Below are positions 10,250 to 23,900 of a stretch of DNA of 64,000 nucleotides, in pieces; within the stretch, counting starts at the first letter, position 1, and the number at the start of each line of letters is the position of its first letter. The position numbers and the translations under genes are program-made. The stretch covers positions 62,001 through 126,000 of the forward strand of contig NMRA01000245.1 in the NCBI GenBank assembly GCA_002633005.1. The letters are read 5' to 3'. This DNA is from Phoronis australis. Its lineage: Eukaryota; Phoronida; Phoronidae. Below the pieces are notes generated by a model. That model made no database searches, was not told where the DNA came from, and worked only from the letters and a program-made list of their open reading frames with translations.

Positions 10250-11971
10250 AATAGAATGTTTAATTTCTTAGTGTACAGGCTGTTTTTCATCCAAAGAGTT
10301 GTTCGCACTAGTTCATGTGCAGTTTCATTCTTTTTTTCAAGTGAGCTTCCACCTCGGAGTGATGTCACGTTAGACAGTACATTCCAAACACCATGATATA
10401 TGGTTTCAAAACAAACTTAAGGTAGCTTCTCAAGCTGGTCTTGCTTTGGTTTTGGTTAGTTAAGAAACTTATTATTGAATTGTCACTCGATGTTTTTGGA
10501 GATCCAGCGAAACAATCGAGATTGCAATATTGTTTTGATTGGGTTTTTGCATTTTATAATTTTGAACTAAGCGTTTGTAAGCATTTCTTGGACAGATGAG
10601 CAAGCCTAATGCCATTTGCTTTGTGTTATAAAGTAGATTTGACAAGTGCCCCATTCTTCCTAATTGCAGGAATTCACACCATGGTTACATTAGTCGTGGC
10701 TAGTGACTTTTTAGGTAGTTTAACAGAAAGTTTTTTGGTGAATAACTCATCATAATTGACAGAGAGCATTGATTCTTTCACTGTTACTACTATTTTTGTT
10801 AGTTAACCATAAAATGGTTGTATTGTATATAATGCCAGCAAGTGTACTATAAGGAGAATTATGTAAAACAACTCCAGTTTCGCTCTACGGTTCTAACAAT
10901 TTTCTTCCTCTGATCAGTACCTGCTCAAAACAGTCAAAGAGGACCACGTTTCAGGAAAAATTTCTTTAATTCCGGAGTCTACAATTTGGGACACTGATAA
11001 TAGTCCAGCATAATTGAATTTTTTTTTATTTTGAAGATCGGGACATGGTTGATTTAGGCTCAGCTTGTCTTCTGAATAAGATGTAGACTTGATTTAGTCC
11101 TATATCTCCTATAAACAGTGGTCTCAAATGAAATTATTCCTTAAAAAAAATATTTCTGAGCTAGCGAAGAACTTGACATTACGATATCTGTAGCAACGAT
11201 CCTTGGCACATAAAATGACGTGCTGTGGTAAGTCAACTTCTAGAGGCAGATATCAAACAATAAACTACCAGTTCTGTGAAGTCCTGAAGTAGTCTATAAT
11301 TTTTCAAAGGAACAATTTGAGACAAATTTCATAACAGCAAGTGGTCTAAATCCAAAACTGGTTGTGATGCAAGGCAGGTTCATGGTTGCGTTAAGTGGTC
11401 AGGGCTTTGCTACAAAGCGCTGGACTTAGGCATCTGTGTAGTCTAAACGAAACCCAACATACAGAAGATGTAGGCCATCATTAGTCACAGGTCATTAACA
11501 CAAATGATTCCTAATATGGAAAGCGTTCATCAATGCCAGCTTGTAACTTAGATAGTACGGTTACCTAGATACTTGTGGAGTGAAACGGGAGCAAACGCAT
11601 GTTAAACACCAGGCACATTAGAATGCCTTTGAATTTTATCGGTGTCATCAGCAAACAAGCAAAGGCACCACTCAACTTCAGTCTGCAGACAGGTGAAGTA
11701 TATTGTAAATATAACGAAGTTTAGGCAGCTTAATCTTATTTTTAAAACTTGCATTTAATTTCCAGGTGCCACCACTGGTACGGATGTAAAGTAACCTTCC
11801 ACAAATTATAAAATGTGTCGCTATATTGAGAAAATAAAGCAATATTAATGGAATGCCAGTGGTTAATTACAATATGTTATGCATACTGTCCCTGGAGCTT
11901 GGGCAAGGATAACATCCAGGCCTAGCCAATAGTATCAAATAACTGCTAGACATTCAGGGTTGGTCAACTGG

Positions 11972-12053
11972 CAGGGCTCCTGGATTTTGAGAACCAGTTT
12001 GATGCCCTGGCCGTTATTCAGTTGAAAATTGTTTCTCAAAATCCAGGACCCTG
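11972..12053. mobile_element. Snap-back element, copy 1
   Basis: The arms cctggattttgagaa and ttctcaaaatccagg form a stem of about 28 bp with mismatches around a loop containing ccgttattcag. The gttattcag...caaaat(c/t)cagg part is shared with 23606-23720. Confidence 0.55.
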
Positions 12054-14232
12054 TAAATGACTTGCCCGTTTACTAATCCCGAGAATCCAGTTGTAAAATT
12101 AAGATACCCACTCATTTAAAGAGTGGTCGAAAAACTGGGACCCACCTGTAGGGCTTCTACAAGTTGCTTTTTTGCAGGATTTTATTCCAGAATTGGAGTT
12201 TCCTACAAGTTCTTGGACAGTCATCTTCCTTTTTTAACTTGATGCAATAGAAGTACAGATATTAAAAACCCTCCTGCAGGTTTATGCAATTCGAAAAAGG
12301 AACATTTCCAACTCCTCAAGTGAACTTTTGTAGGCAGTTCGAGGGAATACCACCGTAGCGAAAAATTCACCTCTCGGAACAGCATGTCCACTATTTCTGA
12401 TAGTGTCCCCAGGCTTACATGGGTGGGAAATGAAAGGTCACATGGGACCTTGTCGAGCATTTTGCCAAATGACTGAAAAATTAAACTTTAAAAAAGGGAA
12501 TTATTTCCAAAAACAAAGTCTGACTAGAATTTTCATTTTTTGCTTCATACCAATCTCCCATTGACTCGCATGACAATGTATTTTTGTTAACATTTATCAA
12601 AAAAGTACATTCATAACAAAACTTTACTTACTGGGGTATTAAGTAAATACTTTAGGTATCTGAGTTTTTTTAGGGTCTCACAAAACCTTAAACAGCAGAA
12701 CTGGAGATGGCCTAAAACCTAAGAGACGGTCAGTTTCACTCTTGCTGGAGCGAAATGAAACGCAACACATTGAATCAATGGTTTATTCTTTCTAGAGGCC
12801 CAATGAGTTACCCGGGCTTTCTATTTACATTTTCATATCCTTACCTAGTCTGTGATGTGGCAGTTAGCAGACAAGCTACTAAATGCTGGTGTAAACTGTA
12901 CTAAGACAGCACCAAATGAGTACAACAGGGCTGGTCATGCTTTGCATACTATCTATGACATGTGGCCACTTTCGCTAACATTTACAGTACAATAGACAAA
13001 ATGAGATCACAAAGGAGCCAAAAACAAAATGGACATAACAAATGTCAGATTACATGGTCAGCACTGTACACATGAAGCATGGTTCTAGACAACTTAATAT
13101 CAGATACACACCATGGCTGTGACTGAATGATACAAACTAAAATGTCCCATCTATAACACTACTATCCAACTTAATTGTGTGCAAAGTGATGGTAATTACA
13201 ATTGCATCCCCTGAAAAATGATCCAAGTATTCATATTTCAATTCTTGGATCATCAGACGCAAGATTTTCTTTCATTTAAGCCATGGACTTTAACAGAACG
13301 GATTAAAGAATAATAAATTAAACGAGATGAAAATTAGTACTCGATGACAATAGGTTTAAAACTTGGCACTTTTTGGCATAACATGGACTTAAATATTCAA
13401 CTATTAAACCATGCAACAGAAATAAATAAGAAACTGCATGCAAGATTCATCACAAACAAAACATACAACAAAACGAATCACAGAATCAAGAGTACGTCGT
13501 TTACATTGAGATTCAAAAATATCAATCCATAAGTTTAAACCCAACATATTCACAAGAAAACATATTTGTACTTAGACTATAAAGTTCAGTATATACGGAC
13601 AGAAATGCACTGTCAACCACTAGCAGTCACTTTCCGCAGCAGCATGCTGACAAGAGGTCTATAGCCATCTTACCCTCTCTAAGTACGGAAGATGCACGTC
13701 TACAGGAATGATAGGTTGTGTGGTAAGAGCGGTTTGTGAACAACAAACGTAACACTGACCATCGTCGTACATTGTTGTCTGCACAAAGAACAGATGAAAA
13801 CAAGCCCAAGTATTGATATGAACAATCACAACCACAGAACATCCACATTTTATGAGTAACACGGAATAAATTATACTGACAATCTCTCAATATTTACACC
13901 TTCAGTTATGTGCTGTTTTATAAACATGTTGTTTTTCAATTACATGCCAACATAGACTGAATTAAGGTACATAACACCACTGTGCAATGAAATCGCAGAT
14001 ACTGCTAACAACTACTGTCATGTAACAAAAGGCATGAGTGATAGGCCAACAGTTTTGACAATAACAATTATGCAATTTACCAGACCTCGACATTAAATCC
14101 TGACTTAACAAAATATCAACACTTAGTCTAGAAACATTTCAACAATTAACCTTTAACTAGAAAGTAACTTTCAAGTTCAACTTAACAATATTTACATCTT
14201 AAGTTTTATAGTTTGCGAGTATTAGTGTTCCT

Positions 14233-14238
14233 TTTATT
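14233..14238 (-). terminator. Candidate BOLL polyadenylation signal
   Basis: TTTATT on the + strand reads AATAAA on the BOLL strand, about 420 bases after the stop. It is the first canonical hexamer downstream. It puts the E-box array inside the 3' UTR. Confidence 0.45.
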
Positions 14239-14428
14239 AAAAAGTTATTTACAAGCAACTTCAACCACCAAAAAGTAACATGCAACTATAAAGAGATTCC
14301 ATTTTCTTGATTTCACTAAACTTTATATGTTCTATCGATTCATTTAGATAAAAATCAATGGGAGATAAAAAATCAAGAAATTACTCTTCACCAAACGCCT
14401 CTCGAATACGACTCTCATTATGACTAAA

Positions 14429-14533
14429 CTGACACCTATCACGTGATAACTGACACCTATCACGTGATAACTGACACCTATCACGTGATAACTGACACCT
14501 ATCACGTGATAACTGACACCTATCAAGTGATAA
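14429..14533. repeat. 21-bp tandem array of palindromic E-boxes
   Basis: Five units of ctgacacctatcacgtgata plus one base. CACGTG falls at 14440, 14461, 14482 and 14503; the fifth unit has CAAGTG. Each perfect unit holds the 12-bp palindrome TATCACGTGATA. The array lies 120-230 bp past the BOLL stop. Confidence 0.95.
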
Positions 14534-14655
14534 CTGAGAGCTATGATTTAAACATTCAACCACATTTATGTAAACATTACCAACAATTCAATCATAATCA
14601 AGTTGTGGTTCGCAGGTGTTTTTCCATTTCTGATGTGCATTTTCAGTGGTCATCG

Positions 14656-14988
14656 CTAACAATTTGTTTCCATGGAGTCGGGACTCCTTGCAAGAGGAGT
14701 AGGAGGCGGGGTCGGTGGTGCATAAGATGACAAGCTCTCGACAGATGCATCCATGTCCATCCTTTCTATTACATTTATAGGTGTGCCGTTAACTATTTTT
14801 TTGACGTAACGAGTCTGGTTTGCTACGAAGTTGGGTGGGGGCAAAATAGTGGCTCCTGGTATGTGCCGAATAGGTCGCAGAGTGGCAGCTAAACCAGACA
14901 GTCTGGGTGCAGTGACTGGAAACTTCAAGACCCGTCTTGGGTGGCGGGCTACAGTTGATGACACATCACAATCACCACCTAAGCCTCC
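14656..14988 (-). CDS. BOLL: BOLL exon 11, long C-terminal tail
   Basis: Acceptor ccttttttag, phase 0, 110 codons plus stop. It encodes a Gly-rich start, basic ARHPRRVLKF, then PPPNFVANQTRYVKKIVNGT, an acidic stretch and a Pro/Thr-rich end (PPTPPPTP). I do not recognise this tail from other BOLL proteins. The open frame, acceptor and phase support it, and no ATG precedes the frame after the acceptor, so it cannot easily be a gene of its own. Confidence 0.62.
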   Translation of the reverse strand, partial: GGLGGDCDVSSTVARHPRRVLKFPVTAPRLSGLAATLRPIRHIPGATILPPPNFVANQTRYVKKIVNGTPINVIERMDMDASVESLSSYAPPTPPPTPLARSPDSMETNC

Positions 14989-17900
14989 CTAAAAAAGGCG
15001 CGAGCGACGTCAGGAGTCGTGTGAAGAGGAAAAGAGAGACGGATAGAAGAGAGTTGCAGTGTTGTTACTGTGTATTACTGTGACAGGAAGTGCTGTGATT
15101 CTCTGATGCATCTAGAGTTAGGCAGATTGCTGAAACGTGGAAAGAACAAGTAAGTACCCAAACAAGCATGCAAGTACTCAGACAATGGTGCAGTTAACAA
15201 ATCACAAGGTTTTCATTAAACAGGTGCTATAGCAACCAGTCTGAAATAAACTCACCCCGGCCCACTTGTTCTCACCTATAAGTACACCTATACCTATGTA
15301 TGTAAGCCCAACCCATCTTATATATCACTATACCTGTGTATGTAAGCCCAACCCATCTTATATATCACTCCACATTGAATAAACCGCTTTTCTATATAGC
15401 GCTCTGTCACTGGACAAGTTAGTGCAAAGATATGCTTGTTCACCAAAAGGGCTTACACACCAATTTATAAGTCCACGCCCCATTTTTTACTATTATATTT
15501 TAAATGCCTTATTGTTTTTAAAGACACTGGTTACAAACTAAGTCACTGTAACCTGTGAATCAAACAAGATGATTTGGCTCACTATTGGGCCAGATGCTCC
15601 CTTCAGCCACAGATCCAGCAGGTCACTTTTACCAAACAACCATAGTGTGGACGAACATTTTTTTTTTGATTGAACAAATGTTGCTGAAAACAGGAGAAAA
15701 CTTCATTGGGTTGAAGAGAGTTACAGGACTTATTTACTAACAAGAAATGATCCAGTTTTAGATAAATACATTTTTAGCACAATGCAAAATGAAGTTAATA
15801 GTGTTAAGCGTAGAAAGAAGACAGCCCAAGTCATCTCGGATATACATTAATTTCCAGCAGGTCAAAAGGATACTAATAATAATTAGTACTCCCCCAGGGA
15901 AAATGCAGTTTAAACTGTCCTCATTGTGTAAACAAAATGAATTTGTTGCTTCCAAATGTGCAACCTCTCTTCCAGTCATCCATTAACTCGCTTCTTAAAT
16001 TGTTATCGCCACAGCTTGCTGATTACGCATATTTTTAAGAAGTGTTAAAGGTCTATACAGACCCTAGTTTTGTATAAGTCAAGAGTCAAATTGACTGAAG
16101 AGCCAAGTCAGATTTACTATCTTTTTAATTTTCGTTCCACTACTTCATTTACTATCCACGGAGCAACAGAAAGAGATGTGAACGGCCCAATGACCCACGT
16201 CTTTAGTCTTGCCCTCAAGTGAAGTAGACAAAGAAGCATTTTCAATAACCCACATGAAGACCCCAAACTGTCTGATGCAAACGTTAAGATTCAAGAGGGG
16301 GCTGAATGATTGTTGACCAGTCTATTAGGGCTGTACAGTTACATTAAAACAACGGATATTGTCCTCAATCATGCAAACACTGCCTAATGCCGAAATGCAA
16401 ACAAGCCAATTCTGAACTTTCACAGTAATTTCACATGCTCACAGTTATGCTGAATCTATTTTGCTAGTAAAGGGCCAATTAAATATTATTTCTAATGAAG
16501 CAAGCAATAAATACTTTATAAGAAGTGCATATGGTCTGCCAAATAACAAACAGGCTCAGATTATGAGGTGGAGATACAAACAACACATGACAACAGGTGG
16601 GTTCTGAATAGGAACTTATTGGACACCCCTTAACACCAGTTTTTGAGCTTTCAATGTTTGTTACTTGTAAAATGAATTATTCAACCAAACTCGTGACATT
16701 TCCAGAGGCTTACTATATGATGGTGGGACTGCAAAATGATTTAGGAAATTAACGCAAACAATACTGTTCCTAATTCCCAGCGGTAGATAAGCAAATCAAG
16801 TGTCCTGAAAAACGCCTCACTTTTTGACTGGTAATATGTAGTAATATCGTGATAGTCATGTTTTATATATATTAAGCAAGCCATTGCAAAACTCCTTGAC
16901 AAGAGAGAATTCCTGCTGTTTATATGCACAAGATCAGTTCATTAATTTCGTTACACCTTTGGTACGTGTCAGTCAAACTTACAAAAACATTGTTCGCGTC
17001 ATTGGAAATTTAAATATCTCAATTATGGTGGTAATAAAAAAGTTCAGAAAAAGGGAAGAAAATGAGGTCCCAGAATTTGTCATTTTACGCGATTAGGGAG
17101 CCATTAAATGTATTGCAAGATAGGGTTGAAACTTAATGAAGCCTCTTCATAGGAGACTGACATTTGGAGATGTTAGCAAAGACTATGTCTACCCTTGTAT
17201 TTTAGTCAGAGGCGACATAAGGCTCTTTCATACTAATGTTGACACATCAATGTTTTGGGGAGTTGCGGTCAGTATGAACGGTTAATTTTGGTCCTGGATT
17301 GAAGTTTAACAGCGCTAGTTAACTTCGCAGTAAATAGGTGGATTTAACACCGATGACAACAGCATCACCTACCGTTTAAATCGATGCCGTTAACTACCGA
17401 AGCTGGTATGAATGATTCAATTAACTTCACAGTTTACGTAGACACTCCGCTCATACCGGAGTTAAGGTAATACGAAAGGGCCTATAAAGCCTAGGTTGAA
17501 ATGACTGGCATGACAGTTGTTTACTGGCAGTGACGATATTTTGTGCCAAATCCAATACAATTTGTGCAATAATGACAAAGGTTAAAGTCGGCTGAACAAT
17601 AGCCCACCAGACTATGATGCAAAATAAACAACTAAACAGTCCAGGTTCCTCTTGCACTCTGATCACAAACAACTGGTGTTTTTTAATCTACAATGTACTT
17701 AACTTTTAGCCTGCAACCAGCTTATGTTGAGTACATACAACACAACTTACAGGCAAGTTTGTATCCTGGCAGCGACAATCACGTAGTTGATACAACTAGG
17801 GTATCATAGGGATTACAAGTATGACTAATTGAGTACCCATGTGGGCCAATGAGTTCAAAAAGACTATTGTGTTCGTATTTAAAAAATAGCAAACCTGTTC

Positions 17901-20900
17901 CTTCACTCTACAATCACACAACTTTAATTTCTTCCAGGCCCAGACCTGTCATGAAGATAATTCACAATGGATTTTTAGAATTTTCCAAATTCTTATAAAA
18001 ATAGATTAAAATTACCTTGCGCCAACTTGTGGTTTTTGGTCACTTAATCACAGAAAAATTGGTTAAGTCAAAAAGCGAGACGTTCTTTTTGAGACACCCG
18101 ATATGCATGTTTGCTTCTAGTTGAGCTCTCTGCGTTGCTACTAGAAACAGCCTTCACTAAAATCTAAATAATTTTAACCACTTTCAACTGTCACATCAAA
18201 AATGCATGAAATATAAATGGAATCGATTAAACAAAGAAAACTTAACCAAAATAAACATAATAAAATAATGAACAAAGAAAACTTGAAAATCTAAACAAGA
18301 AACATTACACACATTCAAGTACCTCACTTTTGACTAAAAGCTGTTAGGTTGACTATGGATGATAACCGTGNTACTAATAATAATTAGTACCCCCCCAGGG
18401 AAAATGCAGTTTAAACTGTCCTCATTGTGTAAACAAAATGAATTTGTTGCTTCCAGATGTGCAACCTCTCTTCCAGTCAGCCATTAACTCGCTTCTTAAA
18501 TTGTTTTCGCCACAGCTTGCTGATTACGCATATTTTTAAGAAGTGTCAAAGGTCTATACAGACCCTAGTTTTGTTTAAGTCAAGAGTCAAATTGATGAAG
18601 AGCCACAATTCAGGTTTACTATCTTTTTAATTTTCGTTCCACTACTGTATTTACTATCCACGGAGCAACAGAAAGAGAAATGAACGGCCCAATGACCCAC
18701 GTCTTTAGTCTTGCCCTCAAGTGAAGTAGACAAAGAATCATTTTCAATAACCCACATGAAGACCCAAAACTGTCTGATGCAAAGGTTAAGATTCAAGAGG
18801 GGGCTGAATGATTGTTGACCAGTCTATTAGGGCTGTACAGTTACAGTAAAACAATGGATATTGTCCTCAATCATGCAAACACTGCCTAAAGCCGAAATGC
18901 AAGCAAGCCAATTCTGAACTTTCACAGTAATTTCACATGCTCACATGTTATGCTGAATCTATTTTGCTAGTAAAGGGCCAATTAAATATTATTTCCAATG
19001 AAGCAAGCAATAAATACTTTATAAGAAGTGCATATGGTCTGCCAAATAACAAACAGGCTCAGATTATGAGGTGGAGATACAAACAACACATGACAACAGG
19101 TGGGTTCTGAATAGGAACTTATTGGACACCCCTTAAGACCAGTTTTTGAGCTTTCAATGTTTGTTACTTGTAAAATGAATTATTCAACCAAACTCATGAC
19201 ATTTCCAGAGGCTAACTATATGATGGTGGGACTGTTATGCAAAATGATTTAGGAAATTAACGCAAACAATACTGTTCCTAATTCCCAGCGGTAGACAAGC
19301 ACAGCAAATCAAGTGTCCTGAAAAACGCCTCACTTTTTGACTGGTAATATGTAGTAATATCGTGATAGTCATGTTTTATATATATTAAGCAAGCCATTGC
19401 AAAACTCCTTGACAAGAGAGAACTCCTGCTGTTTATATGCACAAGATCAGTTCATCAATTTCGTTACACCTTTGGTACGTGTCAGTCAAACTTACAAAAA
19501 CATTGTTCGCGTCATTGGAAATTTAAATATCTTAATTATGGTGGTAATAAAAAAGTTCAGAAAAAGGGAAGAAAATGAGGTCCCAGAATTTGTCATTTTA
19601 CGCGATTAGGGAGTCATTAAATGTATTGCAAGATAGGGTTGAAACTTAATGAAGCCTCTTCATAGGAGACTTTGACATTTGGAGATGTTAGCAAAGACTA
19701 TGTCTACCCTTGTATTTTAGTCAGAGGCGACATAAGGCCCTTTCATACTAATGCTGACACATCAATGTTTTGGGGAGTTGCGGTCAGTATGAACAGTTAA
19801 TTTTGGTCCTGGATTGAAGTTTAACAGCGCTAGTTAACTTCATAGTAAATAGGTGGATTTAACACCGATGACAACAGCATCACCTACCGTTTAAATCGAT
19901 GCCGTTAACTACCGAAGCTGGTATGAATGATTCAATTAACTTCACAGTTTACGTAGACACTCCGCTCATACCGGAGTTAAGGTAATACGAAAGGGCCTAT
20001 AAAGCCTAGGTTGAAATGACTGGCATGACAGTTGTTTACTGGCAGTGACGATATTTTGTGCCAAATCCAATACAATTTGTGCAATAATGACAAAGGTTAA
20101 AGTCGGCTGAACAATAGCCCACCAGACTATGATGCAAAATAAACAACTAAACAGTCCAGGTTCCTCTTGCACTCTGATCACAAACAACTGGTGTTTTTTA
20201 ATCTACAATGTACTTAACTTTTAGCCTGCAACCAGCTTATGTTGAGTACATACAACACAACTTACAGGCAAGTTTGTATCCTGGCAGCGACAATCACGTA
20301 GTTGATACAACTAGGGTATCATAGGGATTACAAGTATGACTAATTGAGTACCCATGTGGGCCAATGAGTTCAAAAAGACTATTGTGTTCGTATTTAAAAA
20401 ATAGCAAACCTGTTCCTTCACTCTACAATCACACAACTTTAATTTCTTCCAGGCCCAGACCTGTCATGAAGATAATTCACAATGGATTTTTAGAATTTTC
20501 CAAATTCTTATAAAAATAGATTAAAATTACCTTGCGCCAACTTGTGGTTTTTGGTCACTTAATCACAGAAAAATTGGTTAAGTCAAAAAGCGAGACGTTC
20601 TTTTTGAGACACCCGATATGCATGTTTGCTTCTAGTTGAGCTCTCTGCGTTGCTACTAAAAACAGCCTTCACTAAAATCTAAATAATTTTAACCACTTTC
20701 AACTGTCACATCAAAAATGCATGAAATATAAATGGAATCGATCAAACAAAGAAAACTTAACCAAAATAAACATAATAAAATAATGAACAAAGAAAATTTG
20801 AAAATCTAAACAAGAAACATTACACACATTCAAGTACCTCACTTTTGACTAAAAGCCGTTAGGTTGACTATGGATGATAACCGTGCTTGACAAACTTACA

Positions 20901-23900
20901 AGGATAGGCATCCTACGGGTGAATTGATATGGAGGATTATGCATTTGGCAGGGTAAAACACACTAGTGGCAGGCAAATCATGTGGTTACCTTTCAACTCC
21001 ACTCAGTATCCGAAGCCATAGTGGGATAGGTAAGCCAAGCTTTTCTGAAATTAGCCAGTAGTCTGCACCATTAGCCGCTCAGAGTCCTTAATACAAACTG
21101 TCTGTGAAGGATTAAGTTTTGGGTCTAGTGAAATAGCATTGTTTTCACATGTCTGTTAATTACATAGTTTGTCAAGTCCTTAGTGGAAAACCCCTAGTTT
21201 GTCAGAATAAAGTTTATTTACATTACACAGTTGCTCTGTATAAAATGCCAGAAAACATATTAGGTTGTTCAGTTAGATCAAAGAAATCTTTTGATTGAAT
21301 TCAAAGTCAAAAAGTGACAAACCAAAAAAGCCTTGGGCGTTAGTCAGCTTTAACCTTTCAATTGGTGCCTACACGTTTTTACCAATTTCCACACTTGGCT
21401 TGGCGAGCATGATTCTCAGCACATATTGTTACACCAGGTTTATTATTAGTACTTATTAGTTTTTAACTGGTGCAAGACAGATCATAAGGTGTGATAAAAG
21501 TCGTTTGAAATCAAGGCAATGCAACATAACAGTTGGACATAAAACAAAATAGAAAACAGAAATGGAAACAAATGAGAAAAACTCAATAAAATGAATTTTC
21601 GTTTAACTTGGTCGAGTGACGTTTGCCATAAGGTCATCAAACAATCTTCTCAGTTCAAATCAACATACAATATGCGAGGTATTTTTTCCCTAATGGTGCA
21701 TTAAAATAACATCAGCGTCTATTATTTATCAAAACTGTTCAGAGAACATAAACTCCACTAGCCGGCTCAGGCCAGCTGTGTACAACTCACCTCAGCAGGG
21801 GCCGCCTCCATCATTGGCACCTCGGATATATCAGCTGGCTGGCCATAGATGCCTGGCTGTGCATACAACAACTCTGGCCCTGCACTCTGCATGGCTGGGT
21901 ACATGGCAGCGTAGCCAGCAGGATTACCCACAGCTGCTGCTGTTGGACTCTGCAACACACATGGGCTCTACTGGTAATGATTATATGGGGTGATATGTTT
22001 GCTGTCAAATCAAATCCTTATTTACTATTGCTGTGAACAGCCCAGAAATGTACCCTCTGGAACAGCACTTTCTTTATCATTCTGTACTGAAACATTGCAT
22101 ACCTTTTAAATTGCCCTTTAAATAACAGTCCAACAATGCAGAGACCTTTAATAGTTACGAGTAATTGAAATGACACGTGTCTAATCTATTGTCTCAGCTG
22201 GAATTTTGAGGACATACAGTCCAAACCCCAGAACATCCAGGTGTAGACATGGGTAGCAGTAAGAAACTGATGTCAATTCTGCCAATGATACAAATACATA
22301 TTCAATATACATACCAGTAACTATCATTAAACCAAACTTACAACACTTGGTGTTTCACACAATGTTAGCTTCAGTCTGTTCCAATTCTAGCACATACAGC
22401 AGTCTTGGACAATACCAAGCTGCATATGAAAAAGTAGCCAATACCTACAGGCAGTTTTCAGTTTTTGACAAAAGCGATTTCCTTATTTAGGGGACACAAA
22501 ATATGTTTTTATTATCTGGCAGCAGTTTTAACTGCTACATTAAAATCCGTTACACTTGCACTTCCTTTAAGGGCCGCATTTCAGACTATTATTGAACATG
22601 ATAGCTTGTTATTATACTCACGTCACAATAATATGAACGGGAAACAAAAATTCTTAATTCGCAATTCATTCATTGTTTTTAAGCTGATTTTATTATCTGT
22701 CATCAACTACATGGCTCCGCACGTCTAAGCTTCAGCCCAATGCAGTGACCACAATGTAAACAAAAGATAAAGCGAACTTTGCGAAGTTCCAGTTTGACTT
22801 CACGTACGTATCACCATATCGTAGTTGTCTGAGTTAGAACATAGAGCATGAATACAATAGGACATCTATTTTTCAGTTTTCAGTGTATCAATTGAAGCAC
22901 AGAGTACTTTTCATTTCCATGCCATTCTGGTATTTTTTATTTCAGAATATTCGGCACAGTGCTTCCACCATGAACCAGTGACACCACTACATGTATATTT
23001 TAGGGTGTCCGGAAAGTGTTAACAAAAATATTCTAAAATATGAGAACCAGTTAGGATGAGGTTTTGCCCGGAACTACTGTTTTTCTTTATTTCAGGAATG
23101 CAAAAGTTTGATTCGCAGAGAGCAGAATTTCAAAAGTGCTACAGTTGGCTATTATTGCAGAGAACAAACATACGTAACCAAGGTGATGTGCCAATGAGAC
23201 CAGTTAAATGAGCCCTTACTACATTCTCTGCAGTGGTAATTGTGCTCTGTTTGAACTATGGTAATTGTAGTTGAATGACAAGTGCTCCCCCTGTGAAGCA
23301 CGTGACGACTATAAGAGAGTCAGTTGCACACGGTCTGTAAAATCAATTCACAGTTTTGCTGCAATCAAGAGTCAATTTTGTACTTTGTGAAAGAAACACA
23401 GGGATTCCTGAAATACATAACACACCATTAGTTTCAAGTAAAACCATTTTCTAGTATTTATATTTCACAGTACTTTTGTCAACATTTTGGGACACCTCAT
23501 ATTAAGACGCAAAAGCATCTCTCTTACACGTATAGAATATTTCACATGAAATGGTCTTAGCACTTTCAGCTTAATAAACATTTAGTTCAACTAAATGCAA
23601 AGGTAATAGTCCGATATATCATGCCCGTACTTTAATAACCCGAGTTTGATGCTCGTTATTCAGTGGAAAAAACTGGTTCACAAAATTCAGGCATGCTATA
23701 TCGGACCATTATCAATGCAAAAACAACACTTCAGACACTTCAGTCAGATGTTATCATCAACTCTAAAGCTAATGAGCGTGGGAGTTTAAAAACTAGATTA
23801 TTGAACTGGATCCTGAGTCGTGATAACCACTGTTGTTGACAGTGGGGGAGGTTGGTCTAGTTGCTATATATAGTCTGGGGAAATCTGAGCTGGCTAAGGT

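Larger units (their letters stand above)
9924..14655. other. Convergent spacer between SOAT and BOLL with both 3' UTRs
   Basis: No protein-coding exon recognised. It holds the SOAT 3' UTR on the left, the BOLL 3' UTR on the right (including the E-box array), and a hairpin-forming element at 11972-12053. Confidence 0.6.
14989..21790 (-). other. BOLL intron 10
   Basis: 6.8 kb between exons 10 and 11. Apart from the 2.5-kb duplication and the 46-bp repeat I see no exon, RNA gene or recognisable mobile element. If the duplication is an assembly artefact the true intron is about 4.3 kb. Confidence 0.55.

Noticed and set aside
14344-14730. Repetitive short open frames on both strands
   Set aside because: Translation of the 21-bp E-box array and of the antisense of BOLL exon 11.
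16884-20187. Pairs of identical small open frames (for example 16884-17096 and 19397-19609)
   Set aside because: They are repeated only because the 2.5-kb block is duplicated; they have no family match.
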